The notes: generated from the sequence alone by a model not told the origin. DNA of 64,000 nucleotides from Chryseobacterium sp. G0162 (GCF_003815715.1 NZ_CP033922.1:868001-932000); one strand, 5' to 3'; counted from the first letter of the stretch, positions 26,369 through 36,175 are shown. A program made the numbers and translations.

Positions 26369-27373
26369 CTATTTCTTATAGTAATGATTTGGAAATGCAT
26401 CCTCAGGTTTCATTCTGAAAACATTTAGCAGAACCCAGGATTTCAGGAATCCATATCCATAGGAAAACATCTGAATATAGGTGGAGATCACCGCCATTCC
26501 GGCAATGCTGATATTTTTAGTCAATAATAAAGCATGGAAAAACACCAAAAATGTATACAATCCATAGAAAGAAAGAATAAATCCTTTTCCAAGCATAAAA
26601 TATTCAATAAATCCCATAACGTAGCCTAACATAAACAAGGTAGGAAATGCAAAGGATATTTTCACATAGTTCGGATGCCTCTGATTAAGAATTGGCCTTG
26701 CACAGCCAAACTGATATACCTGTTTGGAAAATTTTCCAAAGTCTACCCTACGTTTATGATACACTGCAATATCATCAAAAAAAGCAGTTGTAAATCCGTT
26801 TTCCCATAGCGTCATCGACAAGTCCGGATCCTCTCCTATTCTCATCTCAGAAAAACCGCCTACTTTTTCAAAAACTGACTTTTTCACTCCCATATTAAAA
26901 CTTCTGGGCTGAAACTTTGAAACCGCCTTTTTACTTCCTCTGATTCCTCCGGTAGTAAAAACAGAAGTCATGGAATATGAAATCGCTTTCTGCATCAGAT
27001 TAAAGCCTTTGTGAGCCTTATCTGCTCCTCCGAATGCATCACAAGGAATCGTTAGGATATCATTTTTTATATGTTCGATATAATCTTTTTCTACAATCAC
27101 ATCACTATCTACAAATACCAGCCATTTATTAGCTGCTCTTTGTGCTCCATAATTTCTTGTAAGCCCTGGTCCAGAATTATCTTTCCTGAAATATTTAATA
27201 TCCAGTATCTCTTCGAAATTCCTGATGGTAGGTTTCAGATCAATGATTGAGCCATCATCAACAATAATAATTTCAAACGCTCTGTCAGTCTGTTGAGTCA
27301 AAGAAGTCAGCAACTCGAAAAGTTCATCCTTTCGGTTGTAAATGGCAACAATAATAGAAATACTAGGCTTCAA
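26369..27373 (-). CDS. family 2 glycosyltransferase, membrane-associated
   Basis: The 334-residue protein has an N-terminal GT-A domain (about 1-235): SIIVAIYNRKDELFELL start, EIIIVDDGS, the metal-binding DSDVIV (about 92-97), and the acceptor-site GGFSEMRIGEDPDLS (about 178-192) with GEDPDL in place of the usual GEDxEL. Two or three hydrophobic segments follow (about 240-315), which would tether it to the inner membrane. It transfers a sugar from a nucleotide sugar to an unknown acceptor, plausibly a surface glycan or lipid. No other glycan genes are adjacent, so the pathway cannot be named. A Met start right after a TTCAAATTGAAAATTTTTC-like leader is unambiguous. Confidence 0.88.
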   Translation of the reverse strand: MKPSISIIVAIYNRKDELFELLTSLTQQTDRAFEIIIVDDGSIIDLKPTIRNFEEILDIKYFRKDNSGPGLTRNYGAQRAANKWLVFVDSDVIVEKDYIEHIKNDILTIPCDAFGGADKAHKGFNLMQKAISYSMTSVFTTGGIRGSKKAVSKFQPRSFNMGVKKSVFEKVGGFSEMRIGEDPDLSMTLWENGFTTAFFDDIAVYHKRRVDFGKFSKQVYQFGCARPILNQRHPNYVKISFAFPTLFMLGYVMGFIEYFMLGKGFILSFYGLYTFLVFFHALLLTKNISIAGMAVISTYIQMFSYGYGFLKSWVLLNVFRMKPEDAFPNHYYKK

Positions 27374-27544
27374 ATTGAAAATTTTTCAAAATTAGTTATT
27401 CGCAGAACAACCTACAAACAGTTTAACAGCTTATTCAAGTAAATTTACTTTCAATCAATTGTAAATAATAAAAATATTAAATAATACTTCCAGAATGGTT
27501 TCTGTTATAGTTACAGCCGTTAATTAAACTTAAACCTGTTGCAG

Positions 27545-27712
27545 TTATTTTTTCTGTGAAATATCAGGATCTTTTAGCTCTTTCTTTTGAGATATTACAT
27601 TATGATTTAAAGCCTGTCTTTTAGGTTTTGAACGTGATGATTTTGATCCGGAACTAAACAGACCAAATACATCCAAAACAATATCAAATATCTCTAACAA
27701 ATTCCAGGACAT
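27545..27712 (-). CDS. small hypothetical protein downstream of the THUMP methyltransferase
   Basis: The 55-residue product starts MSWNLLEIFDIVLDVFGLFS, an amphipathic helix, followed by a basic Ser/Lys/Arg-rich tail (KSSRSKPKRQ ... KKELKDPDISQKK). I prefer the ATG at 27712 because it leaves a 10-base gap to the upstream methyltransferase gene; an earlier ATG at 27763 in the same frame would overlap that gene by 41 bases and add 17 residues. I do not know its family. The tight spacing suggests co-transcription with the rRNA methyltransferase. Confidence 0.55.
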   Translation of the reverse strand: MSWNLLEIFDIVLDVFGLFSSGSKSSRSKPKRQALNHNVISQKKELKDPDISQKK

Positions 27713-27722
27713 ATCTAAATCT

Positions 27723-28886
27723 TTATTTATTTTCCAATTTATGTACTTTCTTTGTTCCTTCATACATCTCGTACTGTAGGAATCTTGTTTCCAACTTTCC
27801 GTTGAACAGCTTAATCTTTCTTGAAGGACGTAATCCGATTTTCTTCACAGCCTCAAGGTCAGATGAAATCAACCATGCAAGTGTGTTCGGATAATTCGTT
27901 TTAAACGTATCTCCTATCTTTTTATAGAAATCATCATCATTGATCGAAATCCTCTCATCATAAGGCGGATTAAATACCATCAATAATGGGAAAAGTTCTT
28001 TTTTGGAATCAAAGAAATTCTGCTTTTTGATCTCAATCACATCTTCCATTTCTGCGGCTTCCACATTCATTCTGGCAGCATTCAGCATTCTTGCATCAAT
28101 ATCATAGCCTACAATCTTTCCATCAAACTGTCTCACTCTATTGATTCTGAATTCTTTAATCTTTGAAAATAGATCAGCATCATAGTTTTTCCAATTCTGG
28201 AATCCGAATCTTTTTCTAAAAATTTGAGCCGGAAGGTCCATAGCAATCATTGCTGCTTCAATCAGTAATGTTCCGGAACCGCACATCGGATCAAGGAAAT
28301 TCCCTTTTCCATCCCAGCCTGCCAACTGAAGCATTCCGCTTGCAAGAACTTCATTAATTGGTGCTTCTCCTTGCTCTCTTCGGTATCCTCTTTTAAATAA
28401 AGCATCACCGGAAGAATCCATAGAAATCATTACCAATTCTCTGTCAATATGAAGATGGAATTTAATATCCGGATTTCGGGTTTCTACATTCGGACGTCTT
28501 TTAAATTTATCCTGAAAATAATCTACAATAGCATCCTTCATTTTTAAGGTTACAAACTGAGAATGTTTGAAGGTTTCAGAATTTACGGTAGCATCAATCG
28601 AAAAAGACTGATCGACATCCATGAATTCAGCCCAATCAAATTTGAATAACCGGTCATAAAACTGATGCTGGTTAAAAGCTTTGAACTCGTGAATCGGCAC
28701 TAAAATCTTCAACGCTGTTCTTGCAGAATAATTGATCTTATAAAGAAAACCAAGATCTCCTTCACAATTAACCGCTCTGTTTTTAATTTCAACCTTTCTT
28801 CCCCCTAGTTTTTTGATTTCTTCCGCCAGAATCTGCTCAAGTCCGAAGAATGTTTTGATCTGTATTGGTAGATTTTCTATATCCAT
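27723..28886 (-). CDS. THUMP-domain class I RNA methyltransferase (RlmL N-half-like)
   Basis: The 387-residue protein has a ferredoxin-like/THUMP RNA-binding N-terminus (about 1-155, QIKTFFGLEQILAEEIKKLG) and a Rossmann methyltransferase domain (about 160-375) with FLDPMCGSGTLLIEAAMIAM (SAM motif I, with the UPF0020 signature) and VFNPPYDERI (N-P-P-Y catalytic motif IV typical of N2-guanine or N6-adenine methylation). The closest characterised relatives are RlmL/YcbY and the archaeal Trm14 type, so 23S rRNA m2G methylation is the probable role. It lacks the second methyltransferase half of E. coli RlmKL, which is usual for Bacteroidota. Confidence 0.9.
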   Translation of the reverse strand: MDIENLPIQIKTFFGLEQILAEEIKKLGGRKVEIKNRAVNCEGDLGFLYKINYSARTALKILVPIHEFKAFNQHQFYDRLFKFDWAEFMDVDQSFSIDATVNSETFKHSQFVTLKMKDAIVDYFQDKFKRRPNVETRNPDIKFHLHIDRELVMISMDSSGDALFKRGYRREQGEAPINEVLASGMLQLAGWDGKGNFLDPMCGSGTLLIEAAMIAMDLPAQIFRKRFGFQNWKNYDADLFSKIKEFRINRVRQFDGKIVGYDIDARMLNAARMNVEAAEMEDVIEIKKQNFFDSKKELFPLLMVFNPPYDERISINDDDFYKKIGDTFKTNYPNTLAWLISSDLEAVKKIGLRPSRKIKLFNGKLETRFLQYEMYEGTKKVHKLENK

Positions 28887-28985
28887 AATTTTGAATTAAA
28901 AGTTTTAAAGCATTAATAATTAAAAGATTAACCATCCAACTTATTGTTCAATTGAATTTTTCAATCTTTCCATGTTGTAAAATAC

Positions 28986-29019
28986 TTTGCTTTTAAGACC
29001 ACAAATTTAGTTATTTTTG
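28986..29019 (+). promoter_or_regulatory. promoter of the methyltransferase-ZIP operon
   Basis: TTTG at 28986-28989, 22-base spacer, TATTTTTG at 29012-29019. The box ends 4 bases before the ATG at 29024, so the transcript is predicted to have almost no leader. Confidence 0.55.
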
Positions 29020-29023
29020 CATT

Positions 29024-29749
29024 ATGGAATGGTTTGAATCTTGGTTTGATACCCCTTATTATCATTTGTTGTATAGCAATAGAGACTATACTGAAGCTGA
29101 AAACTTCATTACAAAACTTACTGCGGATCTACAGCTTCCGCCTCAATCCAAGATCATTGATCTTGCCTGTGGAAAAGGAAGACACTCTGTTTTCCTCAAC
29201 AAATTGGGGTATGATGTATTAGGTCTGGATCTTTCAAGACAAAGTATTGAATCTGATAAACAATATGAAAATCAAACCCTGATTTTTCAGGTACATGATA
29301 TGCGAAACCCAATTGATGCAGATCCTATGGATGCTGTTTTCAACCTGTTTACAAGTTTCGGGTATTTTGACAATGAAAATGATGACAAAAAAGTATTTCA
29401 GTCGGTGTACAATGTATTGAAACCGGGAGGATATTTTGTTTTAGATTATTTGAATGAAGAATATGTCAGAAACTCAATAGTTCCCGAAACAGTAATTACC
29501 CGTGGTGATATTGATTTTAAGATTTTGAAAAAAATCGAAGGCAGACATGTGATTAAAGATATTCGTTTTGAAACAGAAGGTCAGTCATTTCATTTCTTTG
29601 AAAAAGTAAAGCTTCACACATTGGATGCTATTCATGCTTATGCTTCAGAATGTGGTTTTGAAAGAATAAAAATATGGGGAGATTATCAGCTCAATGAGTT
29701 TAATAAAGAAAGTTCCCCACGTTGCATCAATTTATTTAAGAAAAAATAA
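29024..29749 (+). CDS. class I SAM-dependent methyltransferase
   Basis: The 241-residue protein has the Rossmann SAM site IIDLACGKGRHSVFLNKLGY (about 45-64), DVLGLDLS after it (acidic motif II) and NLFTSFGYF (about 100-108), typical of the Methyltransf_25/11 group with small-molecule or undefined substrates. The N-terminal WFDTPYYHLLYSNRDYTEA is a recognisable signature of this subgroup in many bacteria. Its stop codon overlaps the start of the ZIP transporter by one base (TAATG), so the two are translated in tandem. The substrate is not known. Confidence 0.85.
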   Translation: MEWFESWFDTPYYHLLYSNRDYTEAENFITKLTADLQLPPQSKIIDLACGKGRHSVFLNKLGYDVLGLDLSRQSIESDKQYENQTLIFQVHDMRNPIDADPMDAVFNLFTSFGYFDNENDDKKVFQSVYNVLKPGGYFVLDYLNEEYVRNSIVPETVITRGDIDFKILKKIEGRHVIKDIRFETEGQSFHFFEKVKLHTLDAIHAYASECGFERIKIWGDYQLNEFNKESSPRCINLFKKK

Positions 29750-30459
29750 TGGTAACAGTACTTTTACTGATTGTAAGTGTAATAGCCGGAGTTGTGCTGG
29801 GAAAACACTTTGGTAAAAAGGAAAAGCTGGCTAAAAATCTATTGATATTAAGTGCAGGTTTCCTGATTACGATCTGCCTGAACGAAGTTTTCCCTGAAGT
29901 TTATACCTCTTCAGCAGGCAGCAGTCTGGGAATATTCGTTATTGCAGGAGTTCTTCTCCAAATGATCCTGGAAGCACTTACCAAAGGGTTTGAGCATGGG
30001 CATTTCCATCATCATAGTGAGCACAATATTCTACCCATGGCTTTAATGGTAGGGCTTTTCATTCATGCATTTATTGAAGGAATTCCATTGGCCAATGAAG
30101 AGCATGAATTATCTCCTTATCTTTTGGGAATCGTTTTTCATAATCTTCCTATTTCATTTATTCTGGGCGCATTCTTATTCAACAGAAAAGGAGAATCAAA
30201 GAGTTCATCTTCTTACCCATCCCTATTGATTGTAGCTCTTTTTGCATTGGCATCCCCTATGGGAATGTTATTGGGAAATTATTTCAATCCGGATCTTCAA
30301 CCTTATTTCCTGGCGATTGTGGGCGGAATATTCCTTCACATTTCATCGGTAATTATTTTTGAAAGCAATAAAAATCACAATATTGATTGGATTAAAATAG
30401 GACTGGTGGTATTAGGAGTTTCTCTAGCTCTGTTTATACATATTTTCCATCATCATTAA
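29749..30459 (+). CDS. ZIP family divalent metal transporter
   Basis: The 236-residue protein has seven to eight membrane segments. Before the middle of the protein is a cytoplasmic His-rich loop (EHGHFHHHSEHN, about 83-94), then the signature helix ALMVGLFIHAFIEGIPLAN with the metal-binding His and Glu (about 100-118), and HNLPISFILGA (about 130). The C-terminus ends in IFHHH. ZIP proteins import Zn2+, Fe2+ or Mn2+ into the cytoplasm. It is the second gene of an operon with the methyltransferase upstream and shares one base with it. Metal specificity cannot be set from sequence. Confidence 0.87.
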   Translation: MVTVLLLIVSVIAGVVLGKHFGKKEKLAKNLLILSAGFLITICLNEVFPEVYTSSAGSSLGIFVIAGVLLQMILEALTKGFEHGHFHHHSEHNILPMALMVGLFIHAFIEGIPLANEEHELSPYLLGIVFHNLPISFILGAFLFNRKGESKSSSSYPSLLIVALFALASPMGMLLGNYFNPDLQPYFLAIVGGIFLHISSVIIFESNKNHNIDWIKIGLVVLGVSLALFIHIFHHH

Positions 30460-30477
30460 AACTTATTTTTAGACATA

Positions 30478-30512
30478 AAAAAAGCTCTGAATTTTGAAAT
30501 TCAGAGCTTTTA
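30478..30512. terminator. bidirectional terminator
   Basis: AAAGCTCTGAATTT and AAATTCAGAGCTTT arms, flanked by A and T runs, between the ZIP gene and the convergent porin gene. Confidence 0.9.
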
Positions 30513-30539
30513 TTTTTATTTCATTATCTCAACTGGAAA

Positions 30540-31973
30540 TTAGAATTTCCAACCGACAGTAACAAAGAAGTTATTTCTGTTATTTTTAACGTCTGATACT
30601 ACTGAGGCAGGGGATGCCACATCAAAATTACCGGAATAATATCCTGTCCCCGCATCTGCATCTCCATATAAAAATACATTTTTATAATTAGAAGTAATAT
30701 TCTGATATGCTGCATCTACATAAAACTGTCCAAAATCATATCCAATACCAGCTCCTATTGTATTTCTTGAACCTAGGATCATATCACTGTAATTGGTATT
30801 TCCAATTGCCCCCGCATTGTTATATGCATTAATTGAAAAGGCATCAAAAGGACTTGAAGCATAAGCATAACCTCCTCTTAGTCTGAAATTTTGAATTCTA
30901 TATTCTGCTCCAACTTTTACTTCCGATACATTTTTGTAAAGGTCATTGAAAAATGAATTCAAGTCTGCTTCAGCACCACCTCTTACTGTATATTTAGGCT
31001 TAGTAAGTCCTAAAGTATAATCCACATTCAATGCAAAGTTTTTATTAGGAACAAAAGCAGCACTCACTGTAGCTTTCATAGGTGATCTGAACGATCTGTC
31101 CTCACCATAATTATTATAATAAATATTATTATTATCGTCCTTATTTACATAATACTCACTGTATGCTCTGTCAATATTCCACCAGGTAGGAGTTTCTATA
31201 GAGGCTCCTAATCTTAATTGATTACTGATCTTCCCAATAACCCCAATACTTGCTGAAAATCCATTTGAACGTTCAGAATAAGGAGTAAACTGTTTTTTAT
31301 AGCTATCTACAGAATTATCTAAATCCAATCCGAATAAAGCATGTTCACTTTGGTCAATGCTGGCATAGTGGAAATTTAATCCCGCACCTATATATAAACG
31401 ATTTTCATAGTTTGCACCAACACCAATATTCATTTTAGACTGATTCCCCAATCTATCGTAATTATGTCCTAGATAAGACATTTTTCCATTCACATTATTC
31501 CCATTGGAATCCTTAAGTGATTTAGAAATTATTACATTTTGATTTCCCGGAGATTCTACATAGTTTTCAATAGATTGATTAGAATAGTTAACCCCAATAT
31601 TGATAAATTTCCATCCGGTCTTTGACATCAATGGGATAGCTATTACTCCACCTGCATTTCCAATATCTGTTTTATTAGAAGTATAATTTACTGAAGATCC
31701 TGCTAATGAACTGGTATTTTTATTACTGTTAATTGATAGCGTCCCTGAAGCATCTCCTGAAATAGCAACTCCTAAACCTGCAGGGTTTGTTAATAATGAA
31801 CTTGCATCACCTCCTAATGCTCCATTTGCTCCTGCCATTGCATTAAACTTAGAAGAACCAACATTAGGAGAATTTGAATAAATCTCAGCAGAGTTTCTAA
31901 TCACTGATATATCCTGAGCCTGCGCAAAAAAAGCAGCAGAAATACTCATTAATACTAAAGATTTTTTTAACAT
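30540..31973 (-). CDS. OmpP1/FadL/TodX-family outer-membrane protein
   Basis: The 477-residue protein has a signal peptide (MLKKSLVLMSISAAFFAQAQ), the FadL-type N-terminal plug-like segment (SAMAGANGALGGDASSLLTNPAGLG pattern, here FNAMAGANGALGGDASSLL at about 42-60) and then alternating amphipathic strands ending in an aromatic residue (VTVGWKF). It should form a 14-strand barrel for uptake of hydrophobic compounds such as fatty acids. In Bacteroidota databases relatives are often named hemin receptor, which the sequence does not support. It is separated by 32 bases from the upstream Trp/Gly-rich lipoprotein gene and is probably co-transcribed with it. Confidence 0.85.
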   Translation of the reverse strand: MLKKSLVLMSISAAFFAQAQDISVIRNSAEIYSNSPNVGSSKFNAMAGANGALGGDASSLLTNPAGLGVAISGDASGTLSINSNKNTSSLAGSSVNYTSNKTDIGNAGGVIAIPLMSKTGWKFINIGVNYSNQSIENYVESPGNQNVIISKSLKDSNGNNVNGKMSYLGHNYDRLGNQSKMNIGVGANYENRLYIGAGLNFHYASIDQSEHALFGLDLDNSVDSYKKQFTPYSERSNGFSASIGVIGKISNQLRLGASIETPTWWNIDRAYSEYYVNKDDNNNIYYNNYGEDRSFRSPMKATVSAAFVPNKNFALNVDYTLGLTKPKYTVRGGAEADLNSFFNDLYKNVSEVKVGAEYRIQNFRLRGGYAYASSPFDAFSINAYNNAGAIGNTNYSDMILGSRNTIGAGIGYDFGQFYVDAAYQNITSNYKNVFLYGDADAGTGYYSGNFDVASPASVVSDVKNNRNNFFVTVGWKF

Positions 31974-32005
31974 TATTTTCTTAATAGTTTTTATTAATTT
32001 TTAAA

Positions 32006-33085
32006 TTACCTAAATCCGCCGGATCTGAAGCCACCGCCTCCACCTGATGAACCACCAGATCTGAAGCCGCCACCGCCGCCTGAATTAAATCCACCGCCGG
32101 ATCTAAAACCTCCTGAATCATTAGATCTGAAACCACCATTATTATATCTTGGTTGTGATTGTTGGTAATTCGGTCTTGTTTGAGGATTAGAATTACGGAA
32201 TCCACCTGCATCACCAGATCTGAAACCACCGGAGTTTCCATTTCTAAATCCTCCTGAATTACCATTTCTGAATCCACCTGTATTTCCATCTCTGAAACCA
32301 CCATTAGAATTAGAGTTTCTGAAACCACCGTCATTGGTATTTCTGAAACCGTTACTTCTAAATCCTGTATTTGCTGTATTTGTTCTATATACAGCATTAT
32401 TTATACCTGAATTGCGGAAGCCGCTGTCAGTACCACTTCTTCTATAAGGTCTGTTATAACCACCCCAGTAGCCACCTCCGTAGCCCCAGTATGGGTTACC
32501 ATAATAACCGCCCCAGAACGGATCATAGAATCCTCCCCAATAAGGAGAATATCCGTAACCCCATGGGCTTCCCCATCCGAAAGAACCTCCCCAGCCCCAG
32601 CCGAATGATCCGCCCCAACCCCATGAAAGACCAGCACCCCAGCCCCAGCCACGGTTCCAGCCCCAATAAGGACTATATCCTCCATACCAGCCCCAAGGAG
32701 ATCCCCATCCCCAGGAGTTGTCATAGTAATTGGTTTGTGAGCCTGCATACATTCCCCAATCAGAGTTGGTTGCAGTTCCCCAGTTGGCATTCACATCACT
32801 CCATTCATTATATCTATTTTGCTGTTCTCTGGAATTCGTCTGTGCATTCTGAATCACATTAGAATCCTGATAGTAGTCGTAATAATCTCCTACTCTATTT
32901 CCGCCACCATTAATGATAACTCCTTCTGGCAGCGTATCCTTATTGGGGTCATAATATACCCCATCTGTCTCGCTATACCCTCCCATCTGAGCACCACAAG
33001 ACATAAGCAATAATCCGCCTGAAATTGCTAATATCCCTTTAGATTTTAGCAGACCAAGCAAATTTTTATGTATATTTCTTTTCAT
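32006..33085 (-). CDS. Trp/Gly-rich low-complexity lipoprotein
   Basis: The 359-residue protein has a lipoprotein signal peptide ending in LLLMSC (Cys30), a short conserved region (YYDPNKDTLPEGVIINGG), a Trp/Gly/Tyr-rich tract (about 120-210, runs such as WGWGGSFGWGWGGSFGWG) and a C-terminal array of GGFRNGNSGGFRNGNSGG-type repeats (about 235-359). The composition suggests an unfolded or glycine-loop surface polymer. Its nucleotide repeats create long accidental open frames on both strands here. It lies directly upstream of the FadL-like gene and divergent from proS, an arrangement I recall from other Flavobacteriia. Function unknown. Confidence 0.85.
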   Translation of the reverse strand: MKRNIHKNLLGLLKSKGILAISGGLLLMSCGAQMGGYSETDGVYYDPNKDTLPEGVIINGGGNRVGDYYDYYQDSNVIQNAQTNSREQQNRYNEWSDVNANWGTATNSDWGMYAGSQTNYYDNSWGWGSPWGWYGGYSPYWGWNRGWGWGAGLSWGWGGSFGWGWGGSFGWGSPWGYGYSPYWGGFYDPFWGGYYGNPYWGYGGGYWGGYNRPYRRSGTDSGFRNSGINNAVYRTNTANTGFRSNGFRNTNDGGFRNSNSNGGFRDGNTGGFRNGNSGGFRNGNSGGFRSGDAGGFRNSNPQTRPNYQQSQPRYNNGGFRSNDSGGFRSGGGFNSGGGGGFRSGGSSGGGGGFRSGGFR

Positions 33086-33227
33086 GATAACGTAAAAATT
33101 TTTAATTTAAATTATATTTGCAATCTGTACCAAAAATGTACCAATACTGATTAAAAAATCTATCAAAAATAGATTTTTATTTTTAGATAACAATAATGTG
33201 CAAAAGTTAAAAAAATTTTAAAAGATA

Positions 33228-34703
33228 ATGGCAAAATTAACCTCAAGAAGCGAAGATTACAGCAAATGGTATAATGAGCTGGTTGTAAAAGCTGATTTAG
33301 CTGAAAACTCAGGAGTGCGTGGATGTATGGTAATCAAACCGTATGGCTATGCAATCTGGGAAAAAATGCGTGATGAAATGGATAAAAAATTCAAAGAAAC
33401 AGGTCACGTTAACGCATACTTCCCGCTTTTTGTACCCAAGAGCTTATTTGAGGCTGAGGAAAAAAATGCAGAAGGTTTTGCAAAGGAATGTGCGGTAGTT
33501 ACTCACTATAGATTAAAAACGGATCCTGATAATCCTTCTAAACTGATTGTAGATCCGGATGCAAAACTGGAAGAGGAACTTATTGTTCGTCCTACATCTG
33601 AAGCAATTATCTGGAATACTTATAAAAACTGGATCCAGTCTTACAGAGATCTACCTATTCTTATCAATCAGTGGGCAAACGTTGTCCGTTGGGAAATGAG
33701 AACCCGTCTGTTCCTTAGAACAGCAGAATTCTTATGGCAGGAAGGACATACTGCTCACGCTACAAAAGATGAAGCAATTGAAGAAGCTGAAAAAATGAAC
33801 AAAGTATATGCAGATTTTGCAGAAAACTTTATGGCAATACCAGTCATTCAAGGATTAAAAACTCCTTCTGAAAGATTTGCAGGGGCAGATGAAACATATT
33901 GTATCGAAGCATTAATGCAGGACGGAAAAGCTCTTCAGGCAGGAACCTCTCACTTCTTAGGTCAGAATTTCGCAAAAGCATTTGACGTAAAATTCACTAA
34001 TAAAGAAGGAAAAATCGAACATGCATGGGCTACATCATGGGGAACTTCTACCCGTTTGATGGGAGCTTTAATTATGACGCACTCTGATGATTTCGGATTG
34101 GTACTGCCTCCAACATTGGCTCCAATTCAGGTCGTAATTGTTCCTATCTTCAAAGGGGAAGAACAATTGGCTCAAATCAGCGAAGTTGCTCTGGAAATTC
34201 AGGCTAAATTAAAAGCTAAAGGCATTTCTGTGAAGTTTGACAATGATACTCAGAACAAACCGGGATGGAAATTTGCTGAATATGAATTGAAAGGTGTTCC
34301 GGTAAGAATTGCAATGGGACCAAGAGACCTTGAAAATAATTCTGTGGAAATTGCGAGAAGAGACAATCTTACTAAAGAAGTTCGTTCCATCGAAGGTTTA
34401 GACTCTTATATTGAAGATTTACTGAAAACCATTCAACAGGATATTTATAACAAGGCAGCCAATTTCAGAAAAGATAACATTACCAAAGTGGATACTTACG
34501 AAGAATTCAAAAAAGTTCTTGAAGAAAAAGGAGGTTTTATCTACGCACATTGGGATGGTACAGCTGAAGAGGAAGAACAAATCAAGAACGAAACGAAGGC
34601 GACAATCAGATGTATTCCTTTAGATGATGATATCGAAGAAGGTATTTCGTTGATTTCTGGGAAACCTTCTACGAGACGTGTATTATTCGCAAAAGCGTAT
34701 TAA
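33228..34703 (+). CDS. proS: prolyl-tRNA synthetase (archaeal/eukaryote-like class)
   Basis: The 491-residue class II aminoacyl-tRNA synthetase charges tRNA-Pro. It has motif 2 ([20 protein letters not shown], about 146-165), the class II motif 1 region ([17 protein letters not shown]), motif 3 ([17 protein letters not shown], about 265-281), an anticodon-binding domain (about 295-400, [10 protein letters not shown]) and the C-terminal zinc-domain-like region ([13 protein letters not shown]). The absence of the YbaK-like editing insert and the length show that this is the short ProS type used by Bacteroidota, not the E. coli type. Start ATG 33228 gives the typical [19 protein letters not shown]. 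Confidence 0.96.
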   Translation: MAKLTSRSEDYSKWYNELVVKADLAENSGVRGCMVIKPYGYAIWEKMRDEMDKKFKETGHVNAYFPLFVPKSLFEAEEKNAEGFAKECAVVTHYRLKTDPDNPSKLIVDPDAKLEEELIVRPTSEAIIWNTYKNWIQSYRDLPILINQWANVVRWEMRTRLFLRTAEFLWQEGHTAHATKDEAIEEAEKMNKVYADFAENFMAIPVIQGLKTPSERFAGADETYCIEALMQDGKALQAGTSHFLGQNFAKAFDVKFTNKEGKIEHAWATSWGTSTRLMGALIMTHSDDFGLVLPPTLAPIQVVIVPIFKGEEQLAQISEVALEIQAKLKAKGISVKFDNDTQNKPGWKFAEYELKGVPVRIAMGPRDLENNSVEIARRDNLTKEVRSIEGLDSYIEDLLKTIQQDIYNKAANFRKDNITKVDTYEEFKKVLEEKGGFIYAHWDGTAEEEEQIKNETKATIRCIPLDDDIEEGISLISGKPSTRRVLFAKAY

Positions 34704-34821
34704 TAATTTTAACAATTTTAAAAAAAATCATTAATTTTCAAAGAAATATTCAAAAAAAAGTGACATTTGGACGGATTTTTGTTTAAATTTATCTCAACAT
34801 TAATCAAAAAAATTTATTATT

Positions 34822-36153
34822 ATGTCTTTAAATGTCATTGATTTAATTAAAGGACAATTAGGTCCCGCTTTGGTTTCACAGGCTGCATCACAGTTTGGAG
34901 AAAGCGAATCCGGTATTTCTAAAGCAATTGGTGGCTTATTGCCTGCTGTAGTAGGTGGATTAGCCAATAACGCAGACAACCCTGGCGTTGTGGATGCTAT
35001 CACAAAAGCTTCTTCAAGTGGAATCTTAGGAAATCTAATAGGCGGATCGTCTAGTAATCCTATCATTACTAACTTATTATCTTCTCTATTTGGAGATAAA
35101 GTAGGCGGATTAGTGAATTCCATTGCCAGTTTTTCAGGAATCAGCAACAATTCTGCAGGTTCTTTGTTAAACCTGGTTACCGGGGCTACAGTAGGCACAG
35201 TAGGAAAATATGCAGCCGACAATAACTTGGGGGCTTCGGGTATTTCCAGCTTACTGAATGATCAGAAAGGCATTATTTCTTCTTTACTGCCGGCAGGTCT
35301 TTCTTTAGCTTCTTTTGGATTAGGAGCTGAAAATTGGTTTGGTCAGGCTAAAGAAACCGTTTCTTCAGTAACATCTACTGCTAAGGATAACATCGCTGAA
35401 GGTGTTGCTACAGCAAGAGAAAACGTGAGTGAAGGAGCAAGAGAAATAAGAGAACAATTTGAAAATAATAACAATAATAATCAAGGCGGAGGCTCAATCT
35501 GGAAATGGTTGCTTCCGCTTTTATTATTAATCGCAGCTGGATATTTCCTTTGGAAACAGTGTGAGAAGAAGCAAACGACAACTACAATGACTTCAACCTC
35601 AGACTCCACAGGAACACACACAGATACAGTTTCTGCAACGACATCCACACCAGCTACCACAGCTACTCCTGCAACTAAAACCGATGAAAACATCGACCTT
35701 AACGGAGTAATGCTGAAAGGATACAAAGGAGGTATGGAAGATCAGATGATTGCATTCCTGAAATCTGACGGATACAAAAATGCAGCTGATGATGCAGCAT
35801 TGAAAGATAAATGGTACGATTTCGACCATGTAAACTTCAAAATGGGTAGCTCTACTGAATTAGAAACTGGATCACAAGGACAGTTGGATAACTTAGTAGC
35901 TATTCTTAAGGCTTTCCCTGATGCAAAAATTAAAATTGGTGGATACACTGATAAAACAGGAAACGAAGCTTCTAACGTAAAACTATCTCAGGCAAGAGCT
36001 GATCATATCAAAGCTGCTTTAGCAAAAGCAGGTGTTGGTGCTCAGGTACTTGGAGCGGAAGGGTACGGAAGTAAATTTGCTAAAGTAGATGCAAAAGCTT
36101 CTGATGCTGAAAGAGCTGCTGACAGAAAAATGTCTGTAAGATTTTCTAAATAA
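34822..36153 (+). CDS. OmpA-family protein with N-terminal DUF937 domain
   Basis: The 443-residue protein starts with a Gly/Ser/Ala-rich DUF937 region (about 1-150, NVIDLIKGQLGPALVSQAA and FGESESGISKAIGGLLPAVV), then a charged linker (about 175-220), a membrane helix (WKWLLPLLLLIAAGYFLW, about 226-243), a Thr-rich spacer, and an OmpA C-terminal peptidoglycan-binding domain (about 335-443, IKIGGYTDKTGNEASNVKLS and ADRKMSVRFSK). The layout suggests a protein anchored in the inner membrane whose OmpA domain grips the cell wall. No signal peptide precedes DUF937, which would then stay cytoplasmic. The role is unknown. A terminator follows at 36176. Confidence 0.88.
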   Translation: MSLNVIDLIKGQLGPALVSQAASQFGESESGISKAIGGLLPAVVGGLANNADNPGVVDAITKASSSGILGNLIGGSSSNPIITNLLSSLFGDKVGGLVNSIASFSGISNNSAGSLLNLVTGATVGTVGKYAADNNLGASGISSLLNDQKGIISSLLPAGLSLASFGLGAENWFGQAKETVSSVTSTAKDNIAEGVATARENVSEGAREIREQFENNNNNNQGGGSIWKWLLPLLLLIAAGYFLWKQCEKKQTTTTMTSTSDSTGTHTDTVSATTSTPATTATPATKTDENIDLNGVMLKGYKGGMEDQMIAFLKSDGYKNAADDAALKDKWYDFDHVNFKMGSSTELETGSQGQLDNLVAILKAFPDAKIKIGGYTDKTGNEASNVKLSQARADHIKAALAKAGVGAQVLGAEGYGSKFAKVDAKASDAERAADRKMSVRFSK

Positions 36154-36175
36154 TCTTTAGAATCAATAAAAATTA

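Noticed and set aside
32020..32360. Regularly spaced short repeats, considered as a CRISPR array
   Set aside because: The units are variable GGFRNGNS-type codon repeats inside a coding frame, with no constant repeat and unique-spacer structure.
31981..32862. Long open frames in other frames and on the plus strand over the Trp/Gly-rich lipoprotein gene
   Set aside because: They are produced by the repetitive codons of the real minus-strand gene, which has a signal peptide and lipobox; the alternatives do not.
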